Shown here: piece after piece, positions 9,063-17,121 of the stretch
How positions within the stretch are numbered: position 1 is the stretch's first letter
Layout of the letters: every line of letters starts with the position of its first letter
Assembly (NCBI RefSeq): GCF_007197575.1
Contig: NZ_CP041616.1
Location: 1,364,001-1,428,000, forward strand
Direction of reading: 5' to 3'
Origin: Ornithinimicrobium ciconiae
GTDB lineage: Bacteria; Actinomycetota; Actinomycetes; Actinomycetales; Dermatophilaceae
Length of the DNA: 64,000 nt
Notes under the pieces: model-generated
Seen by the model: only the letters and a program-made list of their open reading frames with translations
Databases searched by the model: none
What the model was told of the DNA's origin: nothing
Position numbers and translations under genes: made by a program

Positions 9063-9823
9063 CGAGTGAGCTGCGGGTCGAGGAGTTCGACGGGGTGGTC
9101 ACGGTCAGCATCGACCGTCCAAACCGGCGCAACGCCCTGAGCAGGTCAGCCCTGCGTGACCTCGCAGAGGTCCTGGGCGGGGATGTGACCCGCGGCGCCA
9201 GCGGTGTGATCCTGACCGGGACAGCGGGCCACTTCAGCGCGGGAGCCGACTTCGCGGACCTCACGGGCACCGTGGAGGATGTGGGGTTCGACGACGATGT
9301 CGCCGCTGCTGTCACCGCCATCCAGCACTGCCCCCGTCCGGTCGTCGCAGCCCTGCACGGGGCGTGTCTCGGAGCCGGTGCCGATCTTGCGCTCGCGTGC
9401 AATGTCCGGATCGCCGACAGCACGACATACCTGCAGGTGCCCGCGACGCGCCTGGGGATTCTGTATAACCCCTCCGCGGTCCTGCGGATGCGCAGGAGCC
9501 TGCCGGCAGACACCGTGGCGCGACTCTTCCTGCTGGGGGAGCGGTTCGACGCAGACTCGGCGCAGAGCGCCGGTCTCGTCTCCGTGGTGGTGGCCGCGGG
9601 GACCGCCGTCGAGCAGGCCCAGGCGATGCTGGCGCCCCTCAGCATCGGCGGCCGGGATGCCACCGCCGCGACGAAGGCGCTGTTGGCCGACCCGGACGCC
9701 GGCCATCGGGCGGAGCACTGGGAGGCGGTCCGCCGCGAGCTGCTCGGGTCAGACGCACGCCGCCGGGCCGTCGAGCAGGCCCACGCACGCCACACAACGC
9801 ACGAAGGACAGGGAACAGAGTGA
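9059..9823 (+). CDS. Enoyl-CoA hydratase/isomerase (crotonase) family protein lacking both hydratase glutamates
   Basis: Crotonase-fold protein, 254 aa. The oxyanion-hole segment (HFSAGADFADL, near 62-72) and HGACLGAGADLALAC (near 100-115) are present. The two glutamates used for water addition by canonical enoyl-CoA hydratases are replaced: GADLA has Asp where GCELA is usual, and LQVPATRLG has Ala where PEILLG is usual. A different crotonase reaction (isomerisation, hydrolysis, decarboxylation or ring opening) is therefore likely. GTG 9059 overlaps the amidase stop (GTGA). Confidence 0.83.
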   Translation: MTSELRVEEFDGVVTVSIDRPNRRNALSRSALRDLAEVLGGDVTRGASGVILTGTAGHFSAGADFADLTGTVEDVGFDDDVAAAVTAIQHCPRPVVAALHGACLGAGADLALACNVRIADSTTYLQVPATRLGILYNPSAVLRMRRSLPADTVARLFLLGERFDADSAQSAGLVSVVVAAGTAVEQAQAMLAPLSIGGRDATAATKALLADPDAGHRAEHWEAVRRELLGSDARRRAVEQAHARHTTHEGQGTE

Positions 9824-9866
9824 CAACCACGTACCTGGTGATCCGCCACATGAACGGAGCATTCTC

Positions 9867-10691
9867 ATGACGACGCTGACGCTGGCTGAATTGGCCGGAC
9901 AGTCCCTGGGGGAGTCCACGGTGGGCTACCGCGACACCGACACCATGCTCTACGCGATCGCCGTCGGTGCCGCCCCGGATGACCTGGACCTGGTCTACGA
10001 GCTTGACCTGCGCGCGCTGCCCACCATGGCCTGCGGATTCGGGCTCTGGGCCGTCGAGGCCACCGGTCGGCTTGGGGCCTACGACCCGCACCGTTCCCTG
10101 CACGCCGCCCAGCGTCTGGTGGTCCACCAGCCCCTGCCGACGGCCGGGGAGATCGTCATGTCGGGACGCGTCGAGGCGGCCTGGGACAAGGGCGAGGGCA
10201 AGGCCAGCGTCGTGGAGATCGAGGTGACCAGCGACTACTTCACCGCGGGCTACAGCATCTTCCTGCCAGGCACCGGTGGGTGGGGCGGCGAGCGGGGTCC
10301 GTCCTCCCCCAGAGGTGAGGCTCCGGCATACAGCTCCTCCGGTGAGGTCGAGACGACGGCCAGCCAGGCGGTGCTGTATCGCCTGACCGGGGATCGGCAC
10401 CCCATCCACGTCGATCCCGAGGTGGCCCGTGCCAACGGCTTTGACCGGCCGATCCTGCACGGATTGTGCACCCTGGGGGCCGCAGCGCGTGAGACGGCCG
10501 TCCTCAGTGGCGCCCACCCGGCCGACCTCACCAGCCTCGAGGCCAGACTGGCCGCGCCCGTGCTGCCAGGTGACACGGTCCGTGTCGAGGCGACCGAGGC
10601 CGACAGTGCACGGAAGGTCTCCTTCGGCGCGTTCGTCGAGGACCGTGCCGTCATCAGCGCCGGGACCGCCACCTTCGGCGCCGTGAAGTGA
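9867..10691 (+). CDS. MaoC-like/hot-dog (R)-specific enoyl-CoA hydratase
   Basis: Double hot-dog protein, 274 aa, like hydratase-2 enzymes that add water to trans-2-enoyl-CoA to give (R)-3-hydroxyacyl-CoA. The C-terminal half carries the hydratase-2 motif near residue 171: YRLTGDRHPIHVDP, with catalytic Asp and His present and the usual Asn replaced by His, followed by GFDRPILHGLC. ATG 9867 is the first methionine consistent with the fold. It supplies the hydration that the preceding crotonase seems unable to do. Confidence 0.85.
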   Translation: MTTLTLAELAGQSLGESTVGYRDTDTMLYAIAVGAAPDDLDLVYELDLRALPTMACGFGLWAVEATGRLGAYDPHRSLHAAQRLVVHQPLPTAGEIVMSGRVEAAWDKGEGKASVVEIEVTSDYFTAGYSIFLPGTGGWGGERGPSSPRGEAPAYSSSGEVETTASQAVLYRLTGDRHPIHVDPEVARANGFDRPILHGLCTLGAAARETAVLSGAHPADLTSLEARLAAPVLPGDTVRVEATEADSARKVSFGAFVEDRAVISAGTATFGAVK

Positions 10692-10720
10692 ACTGAACGC
10701 AAACTACGGAAAGGTCTGGC

Positions 10721-11725
10721 GTGGGGATTCGAATCGGATACAAGGCGTCCGCGGAGCAGTTCGCACCGCGTGAGCTGGTGGAGTTCTCGGTGCGCGCCGA
10801 GGAGCTCGGCCTGGACAGCGTGACGGTCAGTGACCACTTCCTGCCCTGGCGGCAGCGCGGCGGGCACGCGCCCTTCTCCCTGGCCTGGATGGCTGCGGTG
10901 GGGGAGCGGACTGAACGGATCCAGCTCGGCACGAGCGTGCTCACCCCGACCTTCCGGTACAACCCTGCCGTGATCGCGCAGGCGTTCGCCACGATGTCGC
11001 TACTGACCGAGGGGCGAGTTTTTCTGGGCGTGGGCACCGGGGAGGCACTGAACGAGGTCGCGGTCTCGGGGCGTGAGTGGCCCGAGTTCAAGGAGAGATT
11101 TGGCCGGTTGCGGGAGTCGGTGCGTTTGATGCGGGCCCTGTGGACCGAGTCTGACGTTTCCTTCGAGGGCGACTATTACCAGACCGTCGGTGCCTCCATC
11201 TTCGACCGTCCCGAGCAGCCGGTGCCGGTGTATGTCGCCGCTGGCGGCCCAGTCGTGGCGAAGTATGCGGGGCGGGTCGGCGACGGGATGATCTGCACCA
11301 GCGGCAAGGGCATGGAGCTCTACACCGACAAGTTGTTGCCTGCGGTGGCCGAAGGCCTGGCCGCGGCGGACCGGACCGACGAGGGCTATGACCGGATGCT
11401 GGAGGTCAAGCTGTCCTACGACCGTGACCCGGATCGCGCCCTGGAGAACTGCCGTTTCTGGGCGCCGCTGTCACTCACTGCAGAGCAGAAGCACTCGGTG
11501 GACAACCCGACCGAGATGGAACGGCTGGCCGATGAGCTGCCGATCGAGCAGGTCGCCCGGAGGTGGATCGTCGCCTCTGACCCGGAGGAGGCCATGCGCC
11601 AGCTCAGTCCTTACCTCGAGGCTGGCTTCACCCACCTCGTCTTTCACGGACCGGGCGGGGACCAGGAACGCTTCCTGACCCAGGTCACCGAGGATCTCGT
11701 GCCGCGGCTGCGAGAGCTGGCCTGA
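10721..11725 (+). CDS. fgd: F420-dependent glucose-6-phosphate dehydrogenase
   Basis: Oxidises glucose 6-phosphate to 6-phosphogluconolactone while reducing F420 to F420H2. Length 334 aa matches mycobacterial FGD closely. The residues known in that enzyme are present with a one-residue offset: His39 and Trp43 (SDHFLPW), Glu108 (GTGEALNE), Lys in TSGKG, Lys in AEQKHS and Arg in [12 protein letters not shown] 10721 has GGAAAGG (10708-10714) six bases upstream. Last gene of the CoA-ligase operon, so F420H2 supply is apparently co-expressed with the pathway; the luciferase-like enzyme at 5885 is the likely consumer. Confidence 0.93.
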   Translation: MGIRIGYKASAEQFAPRELVEFSVRAEELGLDSVTVSDHFLPWRQRGGHAPFSLAWMAAVGERTERIQLGTSVLTPTFRYNPAVIAQAFATMSLLTEGRVFLGVGTGEALNEVAVSGREWPEFKERFGRLRESVRLMRALWTESDVSFEGDYYQTVGASIFDRPEQPVPVYVAAGGPVVAKYAGRVGDGMICTSGKGMELYTDKLLPAVAEGLAAADRTDEGYDRMLEVKLSYDRDPDRALENCRFWAPLSLTAEQKHSVDNPTEMERLADELPIEQVARRWIVASDPEEAMRQLSPYLEAGFTHLVFHGPGGDQERFLTQVTEDLVPRLRELA

Positions 11726-11743
11726 CACACAGGACCTGCGTCC

Positions 11744-11801
11744 CTGAGCCACCGGGACCCACAGACAGAGTCACTGGATCGGTCTGTGGGTCGCTGCTCA
11801 G
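11744..11801 (+). terminator. Long hairpin after fgd, probable terminator
   Basis: GACCCACAGAC (11756-11766) and GTCTGTGGGTC (11782-11792) form a perfect 11-bp stem with a 15-base loop, and an outer CTGAGC/GCTCAG pair (11744-11749, 11796-11801) extends it. No T-tract follows, as is usual in actinobacteria. It separates the catabolic operon from the next promoter element. Confidence 0.65.
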
Positions 11802-11822
11802 GATCGACCACCGTGACAGACC

Positions 11823-11875
11823 AAAGAAAAAAACGACATCACCCTCTTGACATAGCCACCCTCGCTCAGCAGACT
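11823..11875 (+). promoter_or_regulatory. Promoter-like element ahead of the second importer (copy 2 of 2)
   Basis: Matches the 3387 element: an A-rich tract, CGACATCAC (11834-11842) and TCTTGAC; the 20-base core from CGACATC onwards differs at three positions. TTGACA (11847-11852) is a perfect -35 and CAGACT (11870-11875) a weak -10 at 17-base spacing. The shared sequence implies one regulator or sigma factor for both transcripts. Confidence 0.65.
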
Positions 11876-11928
11876 GGGCAGACCTTGTCCGCAGCGCCCG
11901 GGGTCACCAACGCCGAAGGAAAGTGCCA

Positions 11929-13179
11929 GTGCATCAATTCCGTCGCTCTCGTGTGTTTCACGGCAGATTTCTCATGACCCTGATGGTGTTGTGCGGCCTC
12001 GCCGTCACGGCATGTGGATCTCCGGCCGCGGAGGACGATGGCACGGAGACCGTCGTGATCGGAGCCGCCTGGCCCCTGTCGGGACCATTTGCCTTTAACG
12101 GCAACGCGGTGCTCGACGGTGCCCAGGCCGCGGTGGACGACATCAACGAGGCGGGTGGCATCGAGGCGCTCGGGGGAGCGCACTTGGAGTTGCGCGTCGT
12201 TGATGCTGGATCGTCGGCTGCCGAGTCGGTCGCCTCTGCGGACCGCCTGGTCAACGACGAGGACGTCGTTGCCGTGATGGGCTCGTGGCTCTCGTCGCTG
12301 TCGCTGGCCGCCAGCGAGGTCACCGAACGCGGTCGAGTGCCCTACATCAGTGAGAGCTTCGCCGACCACATGACCGACCGGCCCTACTTCACCCATGTCT
12401 TTGACTACGCGCCCCCGAGCTCCCAGATCGCCGATCTCCTTCTGGACTCAGTGCAGCCCAGCCTGGCCGAGGCCGGGATCGAGATGGATCGGGTGGCGCT
12501 GATCGGGGACAACACCGCCGCGGCGACACCGTTGATCGATGGGCTGGAGGTGGCGCTGCAGGAGCGGGGGATCGAGGTGGCCATCCGCGAGCAGTGGACC
12601 CCGCCGCTGCAGGATCCGTCTGGCCTGGTGCAGAAGGTCTCCTCGGGCAAAGTGGATGCGGTCCTGCTGATCGCCTTCAGCTTCAACGACGTCTCCTCAA
12701 TCGTTCGACAGTTGCAGGCCAGGGGGATTGATGTCCCGGTCATCCAGAACGGTGGCCAAGGCATCGTGCCGCAGTGGCGCGAGCTGGGCGACGAGGCTCA
12801 GGGGCTGTCGAGTTTCGTCTACACCAATCCGCTGCCGGGCTCAGAGGAGCTGACCGACCAGATGGCGGAGGCCACGGGGGTGCCGTACGTCTGGCAGGAC
12901 CAGATCGGTGGCTACTTTGCCGTGAGCGTCGTGGCCGCCGGACTGGAAGACGCCGGGGTGGCCGACCGAGAGGCCCTCAATACCGCCCTGCGGAACCTCG
13001 ATCTGCGCGAGGGGGCGGCTGTCGATCTCATGCCCACCGACCGCATCGCGTTCGACGACGGCGGACGGATCACTCCGGCGTTCGGGGTGCTGGCCCAGTG
13101 GCAGCGGGTCGATGGCGAACTCATCCCGTGCACGATCTATCCCGTCGAGCAAGCAGTCTGCGAACCGGACTGGCAGTAG
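11929..13179 (+). CDS. ABC transporter substrate-binding lipoprotein, branched-chain amino acid type
   Basis: Extracytoplasmic type I periplasmic-binding-fold protein, 416 aa, anchored by a lipidated cysteine: a basic start, a hydrophobic run and the lipobox VTAC at Cys29. The mature part opens with the family pattern IGAAWPLSGPFAFNG. GTG 11929 was chosen because GAAGGA (11915-11920) is 8 bases upstream; GTG 11923 would leave only 2. It is first in a five-component importer operon whose promoter copies the one before the catabolic genes, so it probably captures that pathway's substrate or a related compound. Confidence 0.9.
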   Translation: MHQFRRSRVFHGRFLMTLMVLCGLAVTACGSPAAEDDGTETVVIGAAWPLSGPFAFNGNAVLDGAQAAVDDINEAGGIEALGGAHLELRVVDAGSSAAESVASADRLVNDEDVVAVMGSWLSSLSLAASEVTERGRVPYISESFADHMTDRPYFTHVFDYAPPSSQIADLLLDSVQPSLAEAGIEMDRVALIGDNTAAATPLIDGLEVALQERGIEVAIREQWTPPLQDPSGLVQKVSSGKVDAVLLIAFSFNDVSSIVRQLQARGIDVPVIQNGGQGIVPQWRELGDEAQGLSSFVYTNPLPGSEELTDQMAEATGVPYVWQDQIGGYFAVSVVAAGLEDAGVADREALNTALRNLDLREGAAVDLMPTDRIAFDDGGRITPAFGVLAQWQRVDGELIPCTIYPVEQAVCEPDWQ

Positions 13180-13204
13180 TCGATTCCGGAGCTGAAAGGC
13201 AACC

Positions 13205-14080
13205 ATGGACTTCATCCAACTGCTCGTCACAGGTGTGCTCGTGGGCGGCACGTATGCGCTGCTCGCGTCAGGCCTGGGCCTGATCTTCGGTGTGATGCGC
13301 ATCGTGAACTTCGCCCAGGCGGACTTCATGATGCTGGCGATGTTTGCCGCGTTCATCCTGTGGAACGGCCTCTCCATCGACCCCTTCCTGGCAATCCCGC
13401 TGGTGTTCATTGCCTTCGTCGCCCTCGGGATGGCGGTGCACCGAGGGCTCTTGCAGCGGGTCTCGGGGCGACGCGAGAACCACGACGCGCAGGTGATCCT
13501 GACGCTTGGCATCGGGTTGATCCTGCAGAGCCTCGTCCTGCTGACCTTCTCGGCCACGCCACGGTTGATCAACCTCCCGTACGGCCAGAACGGCTTCTTC
13601 ATCGGGGAGCTGTTCATCGACCGGCCGCGGCTCTTCGCGTTCCTCACCGCTGTCGTGGTGGCTGTTGCGCTCTTCGCCTTCCTCAACCTGACTCGGACGG
13701 GACGTGCAGTCCGCGCCGCCTCGGCCGACTGGGAAGCGGCCACCTACATGGGGATCGACGTCCAGCGCACCCACCGGCTGGCGTTCGGCATCGGCATCGG
13801 GCTTACGGCCGTGGGCGGTGTGGCGCTGGCAACCTTCTACCCGTTCGGCCCGTTCACCGGCCTTGACTTCGTCGTCGTCATGTTCGCAGCCGTCGTCCTC
13901 GGCGGTCTGGGTAGCACCGCCGGTGCCTTCGCCGGTGGAGTGCTCATCGGTGTGGTCCAGCAGGTGTCCCAGTTGTGGTCCCCGGCGTCGCTGTCCAACG
14001 TCTATGTCTTCGTCCTGTTCCTCCTGATCCTGCTGCTGAGACCGCAGGGCCTGTTCGGCAAGGTAAGTAGGGCAATCTGA
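13205..14080 (+). CDS. livH: Branched-chain-type ABC transporter permease (LivH)
   Basis: Inner-membrane permease, 291 aa, about eight hydrophobic segments. It starts with the typical LVTGVLVGGTYALLASGLGL and carries the VLGGLGSTAGAFAGG segment near 238 that marks LivH proteins. It lies 25 bases after the binding-protein gene and 2 bases before the fusion gene. It forms the channel together with the permease half of that fusion. Confidence 0.92.
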   Translation: MDFIQLLVTGVLVGGTYALLASGLGLIFGVMRIVNFAQADFMMLAMFAAFILWNGLSIDPFLAIPLVFIAFVALGMAVHRGLLQRVSGRRENHDAQVILTLGIGLILQSLVLLTFSATPRLINLPYGQNGFFIGELFIDRPRLFAFLTAVVVAVALFAFLNLTRTGRAVRAASADWEAATYMGIDVQRTHRLAFGIGIGLTAVGGVALATFYPFGPFTGLDFVVVMFAAVVLGGLGSTAGAFAGGVLIGVVQQVSQLWSPASLSNVYVFVLFLLILLLRPQGLFGKVSRAI

Positions 14081-14082
14081 TC

Positions 14083-15867
14083 ATGCGATACCTCCGCAAC
14101 CTTCTGCCGCTCGTGATCGCTGTCGGCGTGCTCAATCTGCTCATCGAGGACCGGACCGTGCTGCGAGTCCTGGTCCTCACCCTGGTGTGGGCGATCGGCG
14201 GGCTGGCCTGGAACCTCTTGGCCAAGGCCGGCCAGATCTCCCTTGGACACGGTGCCTTCACGGGGGTGGGGGCCTATACCTTCGTGCTCCTGATGGACAA
14301 CTACGGCCTCAACCCGTGGCTCGGAACCCTCGTCGCGATGGTGCTGGCCGCCATCGCCGCGGTGATCATCGGCATACCGACTTTTCGACTCCAGGGCTTC
14401 TACTTCACCCTCGCGACCATGGCCTACCCGTTGATCCTCATGCTCATCGTGATCAACTGGGGTTATCCAGAGATGACGGTGGCCTTCCACCCGGAGGCGC
14501 CCGGCGCCTACATGCAGTGGTATGAGCCCCAGATGTTTGTCTGGCTGCTCCTGGTGATGCTGGTCGGCACGCTGGCGTTCACCCTCTGGGTCGACGGCGG
14601 TCGGGTCGGTCAGGCACTGCGGGCGATCCGGGACAACGAGGTCCTGGCCCGCTCGATCGGCATCCGTTCCGACCGCTGGAAGCTGTTTGCCCTGGCCACC
14701 TCGGCGGCGATCAGTGCCGCGCTGGGTGTCGTCTGGGTCAATGCCGTGCTCCTGGTGGTGAGCGCGGAGGAGGTCTTCGGCATCGGTGTCGTGATCTTGA
14801 TGCTGTCGGTGACCTTTGTCGGTGGCATCGGACGCACCTGGGGTCCGGTGCTCGGCGCGGTGGTCCTGGTGCCGCTCAGCCAGGTCCTCACCTTCTCGAT
14901 CGGGGACCGGGTCCCCGGGTCAGAAACCCTGATCTACGGGGTGGCGCTGGTGCTGGCGGCCCTGCTGGCACCCGCTGGCCTGATCGTCTGGCTGGACCGT
15001 CTCCGCGCGCGAGTGCCGTGGCTGCGAGGCCCGAGTGCCGACCAGGAGCTGTCGATGTTGGCGGACTCCGGCTACGGCGACCTGCCCGCGCAGCGCGAGG
15101 CGGTCGGCACGGACGGTCTGCTGCTGCGCGTCGACGGAGTCACCAAGAGCTTTGCCGGACTGACCGTGCTGGAGGACGTCTCTTTCAGCATCGAGCGTGG
15201 CGCTCGAGTCGGCGTCATCGGCCCGAACGGTGCGGGCAAGACCACGCTCTTCAACGTGCTCTCGGGGCATCTGCGGCAGAACGCCGGCACCGTGACGATG
15301 AACGGTGAGGACATCAGCCGGCTGAACGCTCCGCAACGGTTCCAGAACGGACTGTCGCGCACCTTCCAGCATCCGCAGGGTTTCCAGCGGATGACTGTCC
15401 TGGAGAACATCGCGGTGGCCGCCATCGGCTGTGGGATCGGAGGCGATCCCTACCGCGCCGCCGGAGACGTGCTGGAGGCCGTCGGACTGGCCGATAAACG
15501 AGCGGCGGTCGTCACGGCGCTCACCACGTATGAGCTCAAGTTGCTCGAGCTCGCGCGGGCCCTCGTGGCGCAGCCTTACCTGCTGCTGGTGGACGAACCC
15601 CTCGCCGGCCTGAACGAGGCCGAGCGCAAGGACTACTTCGCGATCTTTGGACGTGTCGTCCCGGAGGACACTGCCGTGCTCGTCATCGAGCACTCCGTGC
15701 GATCGCTGTTGGAGCACGTCGACACGCTGATTGCCCTCGATCACGGTCAGGTCATCGCCCACGGCGACCCCGGCGACGTCGTCGCGGATCCCAAGATCAT
15801 CGAGGCCTACCTCGGCACCAAGTGGAGCAAGCAGGGCGCAGACACGGCGCAGACCGGAGAGGACTGA
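14083..15867 (+). CDS. LivM-LivG fusion: ABC permease with C-terminal ATP-binding domain
   Basis: 594 aa. Residues 1-310 form a LivM-type permease with multiple membrane segments, including the AKAGQISLGHGAFTGVGAY motif near 45. After a short charged linker (about 311-345), residues 346-594 form a LivG-type ATPase with Walker A GPNGAGKT near 380, a diverged signature TTYELKLLELARAL near 485 and Walker B LLLVDEP near 501. There is no stop or frameshift between the halves. The diverged signature is the odd point. The first importer in this window keeps LivM and LivG separate. Confidence 0.92.
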   Translation: MRYLRNLLPLVIAVGVLNLLIEDRTVLRVLVLTLVWAIGGLAWNLLAKAGQISLGHGAFTGVGAYTFVLLMDNYGLNPWLGTLVAMVLAAIAAVIIGIPTFRLQGFYFTLATMAYPLILMLIVINWGYPEMTVAFHPEAPGAYMQWYEPQMFVWLLLVMLVGTLAFTLWVDGGRVGQALRAIRDNEVLARSIGIRSDRWKLFALATSAAISAALGVVWVNAVLLVVSAEEVFGIGVVILMLSVTFVGGIGRTWGPVLGAVVLVPLSQVLTFSIGDRVPGSETLIYGVALVLAALLAPAGLIVWLDRLRARVPWLRGPSADQELSMLADSGYGDLPAQREAVGTDGLLLRVDGVTKSFAGLTVLEDVSFSIERGARVGVIGPNGAGKTTLFNVLSGHLRQNAGTVTMNGEDISRLNAPQRFQNGLSRTFQHPQGFQRMTVLENIAVAAIGCGIGGDPYRAAGDVLEAVGLADKRAAVVTALTTYELKLLELARALVAQPYLLLVDEPLAGLNEAERKDYFAIFGRVVPEDTAVLVIEHSVRSLLEHVDTLIALDHGQVIAHGDPGDVVADPKIIEAYLGTKWSKQGADTAQTGED

Positions 15868-15869
15868 CC

Positions 15870-16580
15870 ATGCTGAAGATCGAGGACCTCACCATCCGCT
15901 ATCACGGCATGCCGGCCTTGTCAGGGGTGAACCTGCAGGTCGAGGCGGGAGAGCGGACGGCTTTCGTGGGCCCCAACGGAGGCGGCAAGTCCTCCCTGCT
16001 CAAGGCGGTCTCAGGCACCGTCGAAGAGTGGGAGGGGCAGATCTCCTTCGAGGGAACCAACCTGGCTCAGGTCGCACCCCACGATCGTGTCGAGATGGGC
16101 ATCATCCACATCCCCGAGGGCCGGCGCGTCTTCTCCGGGATGAGTGTGCGAGAGAACCTCCTGGTGGGGGCGCAACGGCGGGCAGCCCGGCCGCACGTCG
16201 ACCAGCAGATGGATGTCGTCCGCGAACTCTTCCCCACCCTGATGGAGATGCTCAGCCGGCCGGGGGAGTCCCTGTCCGGTGGGCAGCAGCAGATGCTGGC
16301 CATCGCCCGGGGACTGATGGGATGCCCGAGGCTGCTGATGCTCGATGAGCCGTCGATGGGACTGTCTCCGCTTGCGGCAGAGACAGTGTTCACTGGCCTC
16401 GGACGGCTGGAGGAGTTCGGTGAGGTCACGCTGATCCTGGTGGAACAACGCGCACCGGACGCCTTCGAGCTGTGCGAGACCGCCCACGTCTTTGAGTCCG
16501 GCTCACTCGTCTCCTCCGGGCGGTCCGCAGACCTCGCGGCCGACGGCCGACTGGCTGCGATCTACCTCGGCGAGGTTTAG
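15870..16580 (+). CDS. livF: Branched-chain-type ABC transporter ATP-binding protein (LivF)
   Basis: Second ATPase of the second importer, 236 aa, Walker A GPNGGGKS near 33, signature LSGGQQQMLAIARGL near 133, Walker B LLMLDEP near 153. ATG 15870 begins MLKIEDLTIRY right at the domain edge and sits 2 bases after the fusion stop; the longer open frame upstream lies in the fusion gene. Last gene of the operon. Confidence 0.92.
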   Translation: MLKIEDLTIRYHGMPALSGVNLQVEAGERTAFVGPNGGGKSSLLKAVSGTVEEWEGQISFEGTNLAQVAPHDRVEMGIIHIPEGRRVFSGMSVRENLLVGAQRRAARPHVDQQMDVVRELFPTLMEMLSRPGESLSGGQQQMLAIARGLMGCPRLLMLDEPSMGLSPLAAETVFTGLGRLEEFGEVTLILVEQRAPDAFELCETAHVFESGSLVSSGRSADLAADGRLAAIYLGEV

Positions 16581-16683
16581 GACCCGCCGCCCGCGGCATA
16601 CGGACTGCTCCACCCACGACGCGGCCAGCCCGGATCGGGGCGGTGAGCCCTGATGCCAAGCAGGTGCCTAACCCGGGACGCGC

Positions 16684-16970
16684 TCAGCCTGCTCCTCCAG
16701 CGGAACTTCCTCCTCCAGGGGGTGAGCAGCACCTTCGCGCCCCCGGCCCCAGCCCGAGGAAGCACAGCGCGGTTAGCAGACCGAGCCAGCCGTTGCTGGT
16801 CAGGGCGTAGACGACATACCCGAGCAGTGCGGTCGCGGCGCTTGCCAGAGCGTAGGGCAGCTGGATGGTGAGCGTCATGACATTGGCGCCCGAGCCGGTG
16901 CTGGACAGGATCGTGGTGTCGCTGATCGGGCTGCAGTGGTCGCCGAGACAGCACCGGCGACCGCACACCG
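16684..16970 (-). pseudogene. C-terminal remnant of an NhaC-type Na+/H+ antiporter
   Basis: Reading leftward from about 16968, the frame gives CLGDHCSPISDTTILSSTGSG and then MTLTIQLPYALASAATALLGY followed by another hydrophobic stretch. This is the characteristic end of NhaC-family sodium/proton antiporters (GDHCSPISDTT motif). The upstream N-terminal three quarters are absent: the frame runs straight into an intergenic repeat array and the 3' end of the carboxylase gene. The fragment has no stop within it and appears to be a recently truncated gene. Confidence 0.72.
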
Positions 16971-17030
16971 TGGAGGACGTGCGGCACGAGGGTTCTGGCG
17001 TGGCGAACCCCGCAAGCAGAGGTTCAGCGC

Positions 17031-17121
17031 GTACGGAACCCCTCGAAGAGTTGGGTTGGGGCCAGCGAAACCTCTCCAAAAATTGGGTTAGGGCCGACGA
17101 AACCCCTCCAAAAATTGGTTA
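17031..17121 (-). repeat. Stop-abutting repeat array A (three copies)
   Basis: Three tandem copies of a roughly 33-base unit. Read on the minus strand each goes CCAATTTTTGGAGGGG, then TTTCGTCGGCCC or a variant; the copy farthest from the gene is most diverged. The array begins at the TAA stop of the carboxylase alpha gene and is oriented with it. Related arrays lie at 46320, 48741, 51808 and 59519. Confidence 0.8.

Noticed and set aside
11786..11977. 63-codon open frame after fgd
   Set aside because: Overlaps the terminator hairpin, the promoter element and the binding-protein start; no recognisable product.
608..16580. The two importers as a recent tandem duplication
   Set aside because: One has separate LivM and LivG and the other a fusion, and the ATPases differ throughout.
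16581..16683. Gene between livF and the NhaC remnant
   Set aside because: Only about 100 bases, no start or product seen; it contains one CGGCATAC octamer.
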